64,000 bases of DNA from Oscillospiraceae bacterium (GTDB lineage: Bacteria; Bacillota; Clostridia; Oscillospirales; Ruminococcaceae): NCBI GenBank assembly GCA_019423755.1, contig JAHZAU010000011.1:1-64000 (forward strand). Reading direction: 5' to 3'. Made by a program: the position numbers and the translations under genes. The first letter of the stretch is position 1, and each line of letters opens with the position of its first letter. Below, one piece after another: positions 8,013 through 16,634 of the stretch. The notes beneath the pieces were generated by a model. The model was not told the DNA's origin and ran no database searches. It saw only the letters and a program-made list of their open reading frames with translations.

Positions 8013-8849
8013 TTACTCTCGATGTGCCGCCGCCTGGGTGTTTTTCAGGATGCGGCGGAAGATTTTCTCGTATTCCGGCAGCCGGGCCGCGATGCGGCCT
8101 TCGGCGTTGTTGCGGGCCAGCTCCTCGCTGTAAGGGATCTCGCCCAGCACCGGCACATGGTTTTTGCGGCAGAAGGTCTTGGCGTAGTTGCGCACGTCAT
8201 AGGACTTGTTGATGACGATGCCCAGGGGCTTGTTGTGCAGCCGTACCAGGTCGTAGACCATCTCCATATCGTGCATGCCAAACAGGGTCGGCTCCACCAC
8301 CAGCACGCACAGCTCGGCGTCCCGGATGGACTGGATCACCTGCCCGGAGCAGCCGGGCGGGCAGTCGAACACCACGTCCGGCTCCTGGCGCACCTGCTCC
8401 TGCAGCTGGCGGATCACCTCGGCGCTGCTGCATTCCCCCAGGGTCATGCAGCCGGACACCACCCGTACCCCGCCGCTGCTGCCCTGCTCGATCTCTCCCA
8501 CCAGGTAGGCGGTCTCCTCCACCGCCTGCCGGGGGCAGACCATCCGGCAGCCGCTGCAGTGGTGGCAGCGCGGGTCGTGGACCACGATCTTGCCGCCGCG
8601 CATCTCCAACGCGTCATGCTGGCAGAAATCCACACACCGGCCGCAGCCGTCGCAGCGGGACTCGTCGATGCGCGGCACCGGCACCGAGACCAGGCGGCGC
8701 TGCTTCTGCTCCAACGGCAGGAACAGCCCTCCGTTGGGAGCTTCTACGTCGCAGTCGACGTAAACGGCATCCTGCTGAACATACGCCAAATTTACACTGA
8801 CAAAGGTCTTTCCTGTTCCGCCCTTTCCGCTGAGAACCGCAATTTTCAT
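8013..8849 (-). CDS. MinD/ParA-type P-loop ATPase with ferredoxin insert (first copy)
   Basis: A 278-residue paralogue of the next gene. Deviant Walker A SGKGGTGKTF at residues 7-16, the DCDVEAPNG segment, then the ferredoxin insert CDGCGRCVDFC and CHHCSGCRMVCP (about residues 65-100), followed by the rest of the ATPase fold. Note that the Walker A ends in Phe rather than Thr/Ser after GKT. In other anaerobes this pair usually accompanies NifX/NifB-like cluster-binding proteins; none is present here. Confidence 0.88.
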   Translation of the reverse strand: MKIAVLSGKGGTGKTFVSVNLAYVQQDAVYVDCDVEAPNGGLFLPLEQKQRRLVSVPVPRIDESRCDGCGRCVDFCQHDALEMRGGKIVVHDPRCHHCSGCRMVCPRQAVEETAYLVGEIEQGSSGGVRVVSGCMTLGECSSAEVIRQLQEQVRQEPDVVFDCPPGCSGQVIQSIRDAELCVLVVEPTLFGMHDMEMVYDLVRLHNKPLGIVINKSYDVRNYAKTFCRKNHVPVLGEIPYSEELARNNAEGRIAARLPEYEKIFRRILKNTQAAAHRE

Positions 8850-8958
8850 TGACAGCGCCTCCCTTCCTATTTATTCCTTTGGCGGTTTCATTCCAGATAG
8901 CACACAGGCCCGTCGAACCTGGGGGACCCAGGGGACGGGCTTGTATTGGTTCCTGCCG

Positions 8959-9819
8959 TTATTCTTCTCTTTGGCGGCAGGGGAAGGCCTCCAGCGCGCA
9001 GGCGGCGCCTTCCAGGTAGTCGGCCTCCATCTCTTCGATGCGGCCCTGGTCACACAGCTCGGCCAGCTTGGGGTCGATGGGCATGCGGCCCAGCACCGGC
9101 AGGCCAAACTCGGCGGCAGCCTCGGCCACCTTGCTGGGGCCAAAGAGCTGGATCTCCTTGCCGCAGTCGGGGCAGACCAGATAGCTCATATTCTCCACCA
9201 GACCGATGACCGGGATGTTCATCAGACGGGCCATATTCAGCGCCTTTTTGACGATCATGGACACCAGGTCCTGCGGGGAGGTTACAATAACGATGCCGTC
9301 CAGCGGCAGGGACTGGAACACGGTCAGCGGCACGTCGCCGGTTCCCGGAGGCATATCCACAAACATATAGTCCACGTCGCCCCAGATCACATCGGTCCAG
9401 AACTGCTTCACGGTACCGGCGATGATCGGTCCGCGCCAGACCACCGGGTTTTCCGGGTTTTCCAGCAGCAGGTTCACCGACATGACCTTGATGCCCTCGG
9501 GGCTCAGACGGGGCAGGATGCCGTTTTCGTCCCCTTCGGCCCGACCGGTGATGCCGAACATTTTGGGGATGGAGGGGCCGGTAATATCTGCGTCCAGGAT
9601 AGCGGTGCTGCATCCCTGACGGTTCATCAATACAGCCAGGGAACCGGTGACCATAGATTTGCCTACGCCGCCTTTTCCGCTGACCACGCCGATGATCTTT
9701 TTCACATGGCTTTGGCTGTTGCCCGGCTCCAGGAAGCTGGTTTTCTTCTGCGAGCCGCAGCTGCCCGAGTGGGGGCAGGTGGAGCAGTTATGGGTGCAGC
9801 CGTTAGGTGTTTCGCTCAT
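8959..9819 (-). CDS. Mrp/NBP35-family iron-sulfur carrier ATPase
   Basis: A 286-residue Mrp/ApbC-type P-loop ATPase, a scaffold or carrier for [4Fe-4S] clusters. The N-terminus has a Cys-rich motif (CTHNCSTCPHSGSC, residues 8-21) of the NBP35 kind. Walker A is SGKGGVGKS, the DADITGPSIPK switch follows, and the C-terminal CPDCG is the cluster-bridging CxxC. The second of two in-frame ATGs is chosen, since AAGGAG is 9 bases before it but abuts the first. It is the first gene of the operon with the two MinD-ferredoxin hybrids and the PPC protein. A GC-rich stretch of about 105 bases separates it from the next gene. Confidence 0.9.
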   Translation of the reverse strand: MSETPNGCTHNCSTCPHSGSCGSQKKTSFLEPGNSQSHVKKIIGVVSGKGGVGKSMVTGSLAVLMNRQGCSTAILDADITGPSIPKMFGITGRAEGDENGILPRLSPEGIKVMSVNLLLENPENPVVWRGPIIAGTVKQFWTDVIWGDVDYMFVDMPPGTGDVPLTVFQSLPLDGIVIVTSPQDLVSMIVKKALNMARLMNIPVIGLVENMSYLVCPDCGKEIQLFGPSKVAEAAAEFGLPVLGRMPIDPKLAELCDQGRIEEMEADYLEGAACALEAFPCRQREE

Positions 9820-9876
9820 GGGGGTCATCTCCTTTTTGGATTGCCGACGCCGCCGCATGGGCGGACCCGCTTTTGG

Positions 9877-9892
9877 GTTAAATCGGTTTAAC
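9877..9892. promoter_or_regulatory. inverted repeat at the start site of the Mrp/MinD operon
   Basis: GTTAAA-N4-TTTAAC, a 16-base inverted repeat, begins 7 bases downstream of the minus-strand -10 box, so it covers the predicted transcription start. That is where a repressor would act. The spacing of the TTAA halves does not fit Rex. No regulator gene is adjacent. It sits in the 9820-10217 gap, which otherwise holds only the two divergent promoters. Confidence 0.5.
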
Positions 9893-9898
9893 AGATTT

Positions 9899-9927
9899 AT
9901 TATAGCCTCTTTTTTCCCCCTCTGCAA
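9899..9927 (-). promoter_or_regulatory. sigma-A promoter of the Mrp/MinD operon
   Basis: Minus strand TTGCAG, 17-base spacer, TATAAT. It lies about 80 bases before the Mrp start codon. Confidence 0.7.
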
Positions 9928-10107
9928 CGGGGATTTTTTCTGGTCTGTCTGGCCCGTTGGGGCCCTTTGCTTTGCCGAACGGGCTAGAATGAGGCTGGGG
10001 GCGGCTGGCGCTGCCGGCGGGAGATTCTCTTCTTTTCCTGCATTTTGCTGCATATTTTGGATGTTTTGCATAAATTTTAAACTTTTATTGGGGGATTATA
10101 GGGAAGA

Positions 10108-10136
10108 TTGACATTGTCCTCTCCTTTGGTTATAAT
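10108..10136 (+). promoter_or_regulatory. consensus sigma-A promoter of glyA
   Basis: TTGACA, 17-base spacer, TATAAT: an exact match to the consensus, about 75 bases before the start codon. No glycine or other riboswitch fold is evident in the short leader. Confidence 0.9.
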
Positions 10137-10217
10137 CCAGGTATGAGCGCTGCTTTCCCGGAGGTTTGGAGGAAGCAGTATCCACCAGATTTTAAAAATG
10201 TTAGGAGGAACTTTGCT

Positions 10218-11462
<1,245 letters not shown>

Positions 11463-11472
11463 CCGCTATCAC

Positions 11473-11511
11473 AAAAACCCCCGGCAGGCGGTCGGCCTGC
11501 CAGGGGTTTTT
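11473..11511 (+). terminator. terminator between glyA and the convergent reductase gene
   Basis: AAAAACCCC(C)GGCAGG/CCTGCCAGGGGTTTTT stem with T run; the A run on the other side allows bidirectional use. Confidence 0.88.
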
Positions 11512-11518
11512 GTTTTGA

Positions 11519-12667
11519 TTACAGCATCTCCAAAAAGGCCGCCAGGCGGGTGTTCAGCTGCCCGGCATCCGAGTGGGAATAGTCGGTCTCCAGGCACAGA
11601 TACGGCACACCCAGCTCCTTTGCCAGCTCATGCACCGCAAAGGATTCCACAGTATAGGGGTGACAGGTCTGCAGGGTCACGTCTACAATGCCGTCGATGT
11701 GGTATTCCTCCACCAGGCGGTGCAGCAGCTCCATGCGGCGGGGGTTGGGGTCCATCATGGCGCAGCCGATGGTCAGATAGTACCGGGCCAGCTCCTGATA
11801 CAGGTCGGGGGCGTCCTCCGCCGGCAGGTCCGCCAGCGGCTTCAAGCCGGTGCAGTTTTCAAAGCAGACCACCACGCCGCCGTTTTTCTCTACGGCGCCC
11901 ACCGTCTTTTCCAGCACGCCGCCCAGCGGGCAGCCGGTGATCAAGATCCGGCAGTCCCCCTTTTTCACCGGGGAGGTCTCCTGCTGCCGGAGCGCCGCTT
12001 CCAGCTGCTCCAGCTCCTGGATCTTCTCCTCCAAATCAAAGCAGAAGCCCGCGCTGTCCAGCACATGGTACAGGTCCCGGCCCTTCATGGGAGGCGGGGT
12101 CTGCTTCTGCAGCGCCTGGATGCGGCCCAAAGCCCGGCGCAGGCGGTTGCGGCCGGTTACTGCTTTGCGCAGCTTTTCCTCGGTAATATCGGCGCCGAAG
12201 CGCTTCTCCAAATACGCTCCAAACAGCCGCAGCTCCTTTTCCCACATGACCATGGCATAAGGCCGGGTGACCCCTTGGGGCACCTGAAGGATGTAGGTCT
12301 CTTTGGTTTCGCCCAGAATCTCGTACATCTTCTTTTTGCCGTCGCAGGTGGTCTCCCCGATGACCAGGTCGGTCAGGCGGACATAGGGGTTTGCCCGGCT
12401 GAGGATATCGCCGTAGCTTGCCTTAATGAGCGGGCAAAGGTTGCGGGGCAGGTCGATCTCTGCGTCGTTGATGTGTTCCTCGGTGACGCTGGTCAGGCTG
12501 ATGGGGCAGACCCCTGCCGCTTCCAGCAGTTCCACCGGCGTATAGCTGCAAAAATACCCCGCCAGCGGCCGGCCGGCCTGTTTTTGCCGGGCCGCCGTCT
12601 CCCAGCCGGTTTGGCGGGCGGCAGCAAAGGCGGAAAAATCAAGAGATGTGACCGATTCCTGAAGCAT
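11519..12667 (-). CDS. 2-hydroxyacyl-CoA dehydratase-like, double-cubane-type anaerobic reductase
   Basis: A 382-residue member of the 2-hydroxyacyl-CoA dehydratase D-subunit (HgdB/BadD/FldC) superfamily, the branch annotated as double-cubane-cluster reductases (YjiM-like). Conserved Cys segments are visible: FCSYTPVE, LCPLIKASYG, GETTCDGKKKMYE, ITGCPLGG, ENCTGL and QTCHPY. Such proteins hold an [8Fe-9S] double-cubane and are reduced by an ATP-dependent activator of the HgdC type, which is absent here. The substrate is unknown. It is transcribed away from a paralogue whose start is 204 bases off. Confidence 0.85.
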   Translation of the reverse strand: MLQESVTSLDFSAFAAARQTGWETAARQKQAGRPLAGYFCSYTPVELLEAAGVCPISLTSVTEEHINDAEIDLPRNLCPLIKASYGDILSRANPYVRLTDLVIGETTCDGKKKMYEILGETKETYILQVPQGVTRPYAMVMWEKELRLFGAYLEKRFGADITEEKLRKAVTGRNRLRRALGRIQALQKQTPPPMKGRDLYHVLDSAGFCFDLEEKIQELEQLEAALRQQETSPVKKGDCRILITGCPLGGVLEKTVGAVEKNGGVVVCFENCTGLKPLADLPAEDAPDLYQELARYYLTIGCAMMDPNPRRMELLHRLVEEYHIDGIVDVTLQTCHPYTVESFAVHELAKELGVPYLCLETDYSHSDAGQLNTRLAAFLEML

Positions 12668-12798
12668 ATTCGCTTCCCCTTTCTGTATCTTGGTATGACA
12701 ATATCCTAATCATACCTTATCTTCGGGCGAAAAGGTAGCGCAATCGGCAAATATGGAAGAAATCAATCGAAACCCATCGATGGATAGATACTTTCAAT

Positions 12799-12827
12799 TT
12801 GTTCAGCATTTTGGCGAGTGTTATCAT
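12799..12827 (+). promoter_or_regulatory. weak candidate promoter in the divergent reductase intergenic region
   Basis: TTGTTC and TATCAT with a 17-base spacer, upstream of the plus-strand reductase gene. The same gap holds the palindrome CCATCGATGG (12774-12783) and a TATGAT (minus strand, 12709-12714) that may serve the other reductase gene. Confidence 0.35.
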
Positions 12828-12871
12828 TAGGCTAACTGGTCCATCGACGATTCAAAAAGGAGGCAGGTCAT

Positions 12872-14035
12872 ATGGCGACCTTACCCGAACGGTTTGCGGA
12901 GTTTTCCGATGCCCGCAGACAAGGTTTTATCAAGATAAAAGAACTCAAAGAAGCCGGAGCCAAAATCTGCGGCACCTTCTGCCAGTATGCCCCGGAGGAG
13001 CTCATTACCGCGGCGGGGCTCTGCCCGGTTGGCCTGTGCGGCAAGGACGCCGCCTCCATCCCGGCGGCAGAGACCCAGCTGCCCCGCAACCTTTGCCCGC
13101 TGATCAAATCCAGCTACGGAAACGTGCTGCAGGATTCCTGCCCCTACGCCTACTTTTCCGACATCGTCGTAGGCGAAACCACCTGCGACGGCAAAAAGAA
13201 GATGTACGAGATGCTGGGCAAGTACAAGGGCACCTACATTATCCACCTGCCCAACGTCCCCGACCGGGAGCGCTCGCTGGAAGCCTGGACCATGGAGATC
13301 CGCGCTTTTAAGGAGTGGCTGGAAGAAAAATTTGACATCACCATCACCGATGAGATGCTCCGGGAGTCCATCCGCTGGAAAAACAAGGAGCGCGTCCAGG
13401 CTGCCCGCATCTACGAGCTGGGCCGCTACGACCCGCCGGCCATTACCGGGGTAAACATGCGCAACATCATGGAGGGCGAAGGCTTCCTCTTTGACCGTAA
13501 GGAGCGCTACGAAAAGATCGACGAGATCCTCAACCGCTGCGAAGCCGACTGGAAGGCCGGCAAAGGGCCCTACGCCGGGGAATCCCGCCGGCGCCCCCGC
13601 ATCCTGATCTCCGGGGGCGGATCCGGCGGCGTGGTGGACAAGACGGTAGCCGTCATCGAGGAGCTGGGCGGCGCCATCGTCTGCTACGAAGGCTGCAGCG
13701 GCATCGTCTCCCGCCGCCGTCTGGTGGACGAGTCCCCGGACAAAGACCCCATCGTGGCCCTGGCGGAAAAATATCTGGAGGTCCCCTGCGCCGTCATGTC
13801 CCCCAACCAGGGCCGCATGCGCCAGGTAGAGGCTACCATCGACGAGTGGAAGGTGGACGGCGTGGTCACCATCACCCTGCACTCCTGCCACCCCTTCGGC
13901 ATCGAAGCACGCAACATCCAGAAAACCTGCCAGGCCAAGGGCATCCCCCATCTGCATATCGAGACCGACTACACCACCGGCGACGAGGGACAGATCCGCA
14001 CCCGTCTGGAGGCGTTTTTGGAGATGCTGGAATAA
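12872..14035 (+). CDS. double-cubane-type anaerobic reductase, second paralogue
   Basis: A 387-residue homologue of the gene transcribed in the opposite direction, sharing FCQYAPEE, LCPLIKSSYG, GETTCDGKKKMYE, YEGCSG and HSCHPFGIE. It differs where the neighbour has ITGCPLGG: here that loop reads SGGGSGG, without the Cys. The two are therefore unlikely to be simple duplicates in function; they could form a heteromer, as dehydratase subunits do, or act on different substrates. AAGGAGGCAGG supports the start. No CoA-transferase or activator gene is near. Confidence 0.85.
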   Translation: MATLPERFAEFSDARRQGFIKIKELKEAGAKICGTFCQYAPEELITAAGLCPVGLCGKDAASIPAAETQLPRNLCPLIKSSYGNVLQDSCPYAYFSDIVVGETTCDGKKKMYEMLGKYKGTYIIHLPNVPDRERSLEAWTMEIRAFKEWLEEKFDITITDEMLRESIRWKNKERVQAARIYELGRYDPPAITGVNMRNIMEGEGFLFDRKERYEKIDEILNRCEADWKAGKGPYAGESRRRPRILISGGGSGGVVDKTVAVIEELGGAIVCYEGCSGIVSRRRLVDESPDKDPIVALAEKYLEVPCAVMSPNQGRMRQVEATIDEWKVDGVVTITLHSCHPFGIEARNIQKTCQAKGIPHLHIETDYTTGDEGQIRTRLEAFLEMLE

Positions 14036-14096
14036 CCTTCCCGCGGGCCGCCCTACCAATGGTCGGCCCGTTTTTCTGTCCCTGCAGCAAAAACCA

Positions 14097-14126
14097 TTGT
14101 ATTTGCCTGGGAAATTGTGCTATACT
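14097..14126 (+). promoter_or_regulatory. candidate promoter of the radical-SAM gene
   Basis: TTGTAT, 18-base spacer, TATACT, about 45 bases before the ATG. Confidence 0.5.
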
Positions 14127-14172
14127 GGCAAAAAAGGGGCCCCTGCCCCCAAGCGAGAAAGGCGGTGTCCGG

Positions 14173-15027
14173 ATGACACGAGAAGAACTCTATTCCACTA
14201 TCTACACCCACGAAACCATCTACCGTCCCCCGGAGGAAGCCAACAGCGCCCTGCTTGAGGTGGCGCTGGGCTGCAGCTGGGGCAAGTGCGCCTTCTGCGA
14301 CTTTGCCAAGGACCCGTTTTCGGTGCTGCCCATGGACCAGATCCGCTACAACGCCCGGGTGCTGGGCCGGCTGGAACCGGAAAAGACCCGCGTCTTCCTG
14401 CTGGGGGAAAACGCCCTCTCCCTGGGGATGGACAAACTGCGGGAGATCTTCGCTATCATCCGGGAAAACATGCCCCAGGTGACCGAAGTCGCCATGTACG
14501 CCCGAGTAGACGACGTCCAGCGCAAGACCACCCAGGAGCTGGAAGAGCTGCACCAACTGGGGCTCAAAGCGGTACACGTGGGGGTGGAGTCCGGCAGCGA
14601 CTGCATCCTGCTGGATATGAACAAGGGGGTCACCTCCTTTGATATGGTCACCCAGTTTGCCCGGCTGGACGCCGCCGGCATCGAATACTTCGTCACCGTC
14701 ATCCTGGGCCTGGGCGGACGCACCTTCCGCAACCTGCACGCCCTGGAGACCGCCCGCCTGCTCAACCGCTGCCACCCGAAACAGATCTGGTGCCTGGCGC
14801 TGAAGCTTTGGCCGGATACCCCTCTTTACAAGCGCTGGAAACGGGGCGAATTTGAGATGATGACCCCGCGGGAGATGCTGGTGGAGGAGCGCATCCTGGT
14901 GGAGGCCCTCACCGTCACCGACTGCCACTATATGGACACCACTGTCCTGCAGCAGTTCACCATCCAGGGCGACCTGCCGGAGGACAAATCCCTTATCCTC
15001 CGCGCCATCGACCGGCTGCTGGGCTAA
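14173..15027 (+). CDS. radical SAM protein (COG1032-like)
   Basis: A 284-residue radical SAM protein. The cluster motif is C34-x4-C39-x2-C42 (GCSWGKCAFC), the CX4CX2C variant rather than CX3CX2C. The SAM-binding glycine region, the VGVESGSD strand and a late GLGGRT segment fit the elongator/MiaB-like fold of the BchE/COG1032 group. There is no B12-binding domain. The reaction is unknown. It shares a short operon with the small gene that begins 33 bases after its stop. The ATG follows GAAAGGCGG. Confidence 0.82.
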   Translation: MTREELYSTIYTHETIYRPPEEANSALLEVALGCSWGKCAFCDFAKDPFSVLPMDQIRYNARVLGRLEPEKTRVFLLGENALSLGMDKLREIFAIIRENMPQVTEVAMYARVDDVQRKTTQELEELHQLGLKAVHVGVESGSDCILLDMNKGVTSFDMVTQFARLDAAGIEYFVTVILGLGGRTFRNLHALETARLLNRCHPKQIWCLALKLWPDTPLYKRWKRGEFEMMTPREMLVEERILVEALTVTDCHYMDTTVLQQFTIQGDLPEDKSLILRAIDRLLG

Positions 15028-15060
15028 CGCCCCATCCCAACCAGAAAGGACCGACCGGCT

Positions 15061-15306
15061 ATGTCCCATACCCCCGACGCCCCCTCCCAAGGGGTGGTCA
15101 TCACCCACGGAGAGGTGTTCCAGGAGGCCTCCCACCAGCTGAGCGACTATCTGCGCGGGCTGCGCCTCTCCCCGGAGGAAAACAACCGCCTCATCCGCCT
15201 GATCATCGACCAGGTCCACGCCGCCGAGGAAAACGCCTTCCGCCAGGGCTTCGCCGCCGGCATGAAGTACGGCCTTTCCCACCCGGCCCCGTCAAAACCC
15301 GAATAA
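15061..15306 (+). CDS. small hypothetical protein downstream of the radical-SAM gene
   Basis: An 81-residue soluble, mostly helical protein without recognised motif or Cys residues. AGAAAGGACC precedes the ATG. It follows the radical-SAM gene in the same short operon, so a role as partner or substrate is possible, but nothing in the sequence, such as a leader-core peptide pattern, shows it. Confidence 0.6.
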   Translation: MSHTPDAPSQGVVITHGEVFQEASHQLSDYLRGLRLSPEENNRLIRLIIDQVHAAEENAFRQGFAAGMKYGLSHPAPSKPE

Positions 15307-15348
15307 ACGCAGCGCCGCCGCCCGGTTTGCCCGGACGGCGGCGTTTTT
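15306..15348 (+). terminator. intrinsic terminator
   Basis: AACGC..CGCCGCCCGG/CCGGACGGCGGCGTTTTT hairpin directly after the small gene's stop. Confidence 0.8.
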
Positions 15349-15379
15349 CATCACAGAAAAGGGGGATCGGTCAAAAATA

Positions 15380-15802
15380 TTATACGAGCTTTCGGCCCAG
15401 CTGGCGGCACTGTTCCAGGCCAGAGGCGTCGGGGGTCTCGTTACAGATGACCGGCTCGGCGCAAAGGGTCGCTCCGGCTGCCTGGGTGCGCTCGCTCCAA
15501 TCGCGCATCCACTGGCCGTCGCCCCAGCCGTAGGAGCCGAACAACGCCACCTCTTTGCCGGAAAGGGCACCCTCCAACTGGGCAAAGAACGGCTCAAACT
15601 CGCTTTCCTCCAACACTTCGGCGCCCATAGCCGGGCAGCCCAGCGCCAACTTGGGGGATTTTGCTGCTTCCCCGGCGGAGATCTCCTCCACCGAAAGCAG
15701 CCGGGCCTCCCCGCCGGCCTCCCGGATGCCCTCGGCTACCGCCTGGGCCATGGCTTGGGTGTTTCCGGTGCCAGACCAATAGATCACAGGTACCATCGTC
15801 AT
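15380..15802 (-). CDS. flavodoxin
   Basis: A 140-residue flavodoxin with the FMN-phosphate loop YWSGTGNTQAMA (residues 8-19), GCPAMGAEVLE and GSYGWGDGQW for the flavin ring. Flavodoxins carry low-potential electrons and often replace ferredoxin when iron is scarce. It follows the DUF3793 gene by 45 bases on the same transcript, and the operator pair ahead of that gene probably controls it too. GGAGGAAA precedes the ATG. Confidence 0.92.
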   Translation of the reverse strand: MTMVPVIYWSGTGNTQAMAQAVAEGIREAGGEARLLSVEEISAGEAAKSPKLALGCPAMGAEVLEESEFEPFFAQLEGALSGKEVALFGSYGWGDGQWMRDWSERTQAAGATLCAEPVICNETPDASGLEQCRQLGRKLV

Positions 15803-15847
15803 ATTTTTCCTCCTGGGTCATACCCTTGGTCGATTTTTGTGCGAATA

Positions 15848-16408
15848 TCAGGCCGCCAGCAGCTGGGAGAGGTTCCCTCCCGCCGCCAACCGGCGGCAAA
15901 GCCGGGCGCGGCAAGCGTCGTACCGGGCAAAGGTGGCCCGGGCCTCCTCCTCGTGGAAGTAGACCTTCCAGTAGCCGCACAGCTTGTACCCGGCGCCCTT
16001 GGTGCGGATGAAAGCGGCCACGTCCTCCGGCGGATAGCCCAAAAACAGGCCGATCTCGTGAGGGAAGTCCCCTTCCTCCCGCAGGCGGCGGCGCAGACGC
16101 AGCAGCATCCCTTCCAGCGGCTGGCCCGGCTCGTAGCCGTACTGCCCAAGAAGCGCCTGCACCTGGGGGCGGGCCAGATGTTGGGCCAGCTTGCCCGGGT
16201 GGTACAGGTACACCAAACTGCGGCAGCGGCAATGGCAGAGGATCTGCATCCGCAGGCCGCAGCCGGCCCACCGGCGGTTATACTGCCCCAGCAGTTCCTC
16301 CAACTGGGGGAACTCCTCCCGGGACAGGGACACCAGGCTGGCGCACTTCTCCCCCAGCAGGGTGGGGGCGCAGTGCTGGGCCAGCTGCCGTTCAAACTCC
16401 TCTGCCAT
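15848..16408 (-). CDS. DUF3793 family protein
   Basis: A 186-residue DUF3793 protein: Cys-rich (LGEKCASLVSL near the N-terminus, a central CGLRMQILCHCRCRSLVYLY, and later EIGLFLGYPPEDV and KLCGYWKVYF). The family is found in anaerobic Firmicutes, often beside a flavodoxin or iron-uptake genes; its activity is unknown. CAAAGGAGG sets the start. It heads a two-gene operon with flavodoxin behind a consensus-like promoter and two matching operators. Confidence 0.85.
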   Translation of the reverse strand: MAEEFERQLAQHCAPTLLGEKCASLVSLSREEFPQLEELLGQYNRRWAGCGLRMQILCHCRCRSLVYLYHPGKLAQHLARPQVQALLGQYGYEPGQPLEGMLLRLRRRLREEGDFPHEIGLFLGYPPEDVAAFIRTKGAGYKLCGYWKVYFHEEEARATFARYDACRARLCRRLAAGGNLSQLLAA

Positions 16409-16430
16409 GACGCATACCTCCTTTGTTTTA

Positions 16431-16446
16431 GTTAGCCTTTGCTAAC
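16431..16446. promoter_or_regulatory. operator copy 2 (GTTAGC-N4-GCTAAC)
   Basis: A perfect inverted repeat GTTAGCCTTTGCTAAC located just before the ribosome site of the DUF3793 gene. It matches the copy 67 bases upstream in 13 of 16 positions, including both GTTAG and CTAAC ends. Confidence 0.65.
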
Positions 16447-16454
16447 TCATGGTG

Positions 16455-16479
16455 AAAAAATCGGCCCCCTTTTTGGGGG
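16455..16479 (-). promoter_or_regulatory. terminator-like hairpin in the DUF3793-flavodoxin leader
   Basis: On the minus strand CCCCC-AAAAA-GGGGG followed by CCGA and six T residues lies between the promoter and the first gene. It could attenuate transcription; the stem is only 5 pairs. Confidence 0.4.
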
Positions 16480-16497
16480 AGCGTATTGGGCGGTTTG

Positions 16498-16513
16498 GTT
16501 AGTTGCTGCTAAC
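16498..16513. promoter_or_regulatory. operator copy 1 (GTTAG-N6-CTAAC)
   Basis: GTTAGTTGCTGCTAAC lies 12 bases downstream of the -10 box, covering about +6 to +21 of the transcript: a typical repressor site. The dyad type is reminiscent of DtxR/IdeR-class iron regulators (inference). Confidence 0.65.
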
Positions 16514-16525
16514 CTCCGTGGATTT

Positions 16526-16554
16526 AAGATACCACAGTTTTTCCCGGCTGTCAA
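16526..16554 (-). promoter_or_regulatory. promoter of the DUF3793-flavodoxin operon
   Basis: Minus strand TTGACA, 17-base spacer, TATCTT. The leader to the first ATG is about 110 bases and holds both operators and the hairpin. Confidence 0.75.
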
Positions 16555-16589
16555 GGGTAGTTTTGCTCCCAACCCCCGCCCAAAGGCAG

Positions 16590-16617
16590 AAAAAAGGACC
16601 GCCGAAGCGGTCCTTTT
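16590..16617 (-). terminator. terminator of glnN
   Basis: On the minus strand AAAAGGACCGC-TTCG-GCGGTCC followed by six T residues, 18 bases after the glnN stop; the UUCG tetraloop makes it very stable. Confidence 0.92.
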
Positions 16618-16634
16618 GTAATATTTCCTGTATA

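Noticed and set aside
8871..8958. A small gene or NifX remnant between the Mrp and MinD genes
   Set aside because: The gap is about 105 bases with no start codon after a ribosome site that gives more than a few residues; a CCCGTC/GACGGG hairpin is the only structure seen.
10137..10217. Glycine or other riboswitch before glyA
   Set aside because: The leader from the consensus promoter is too short and shows no tandem aptamer-like pairing.
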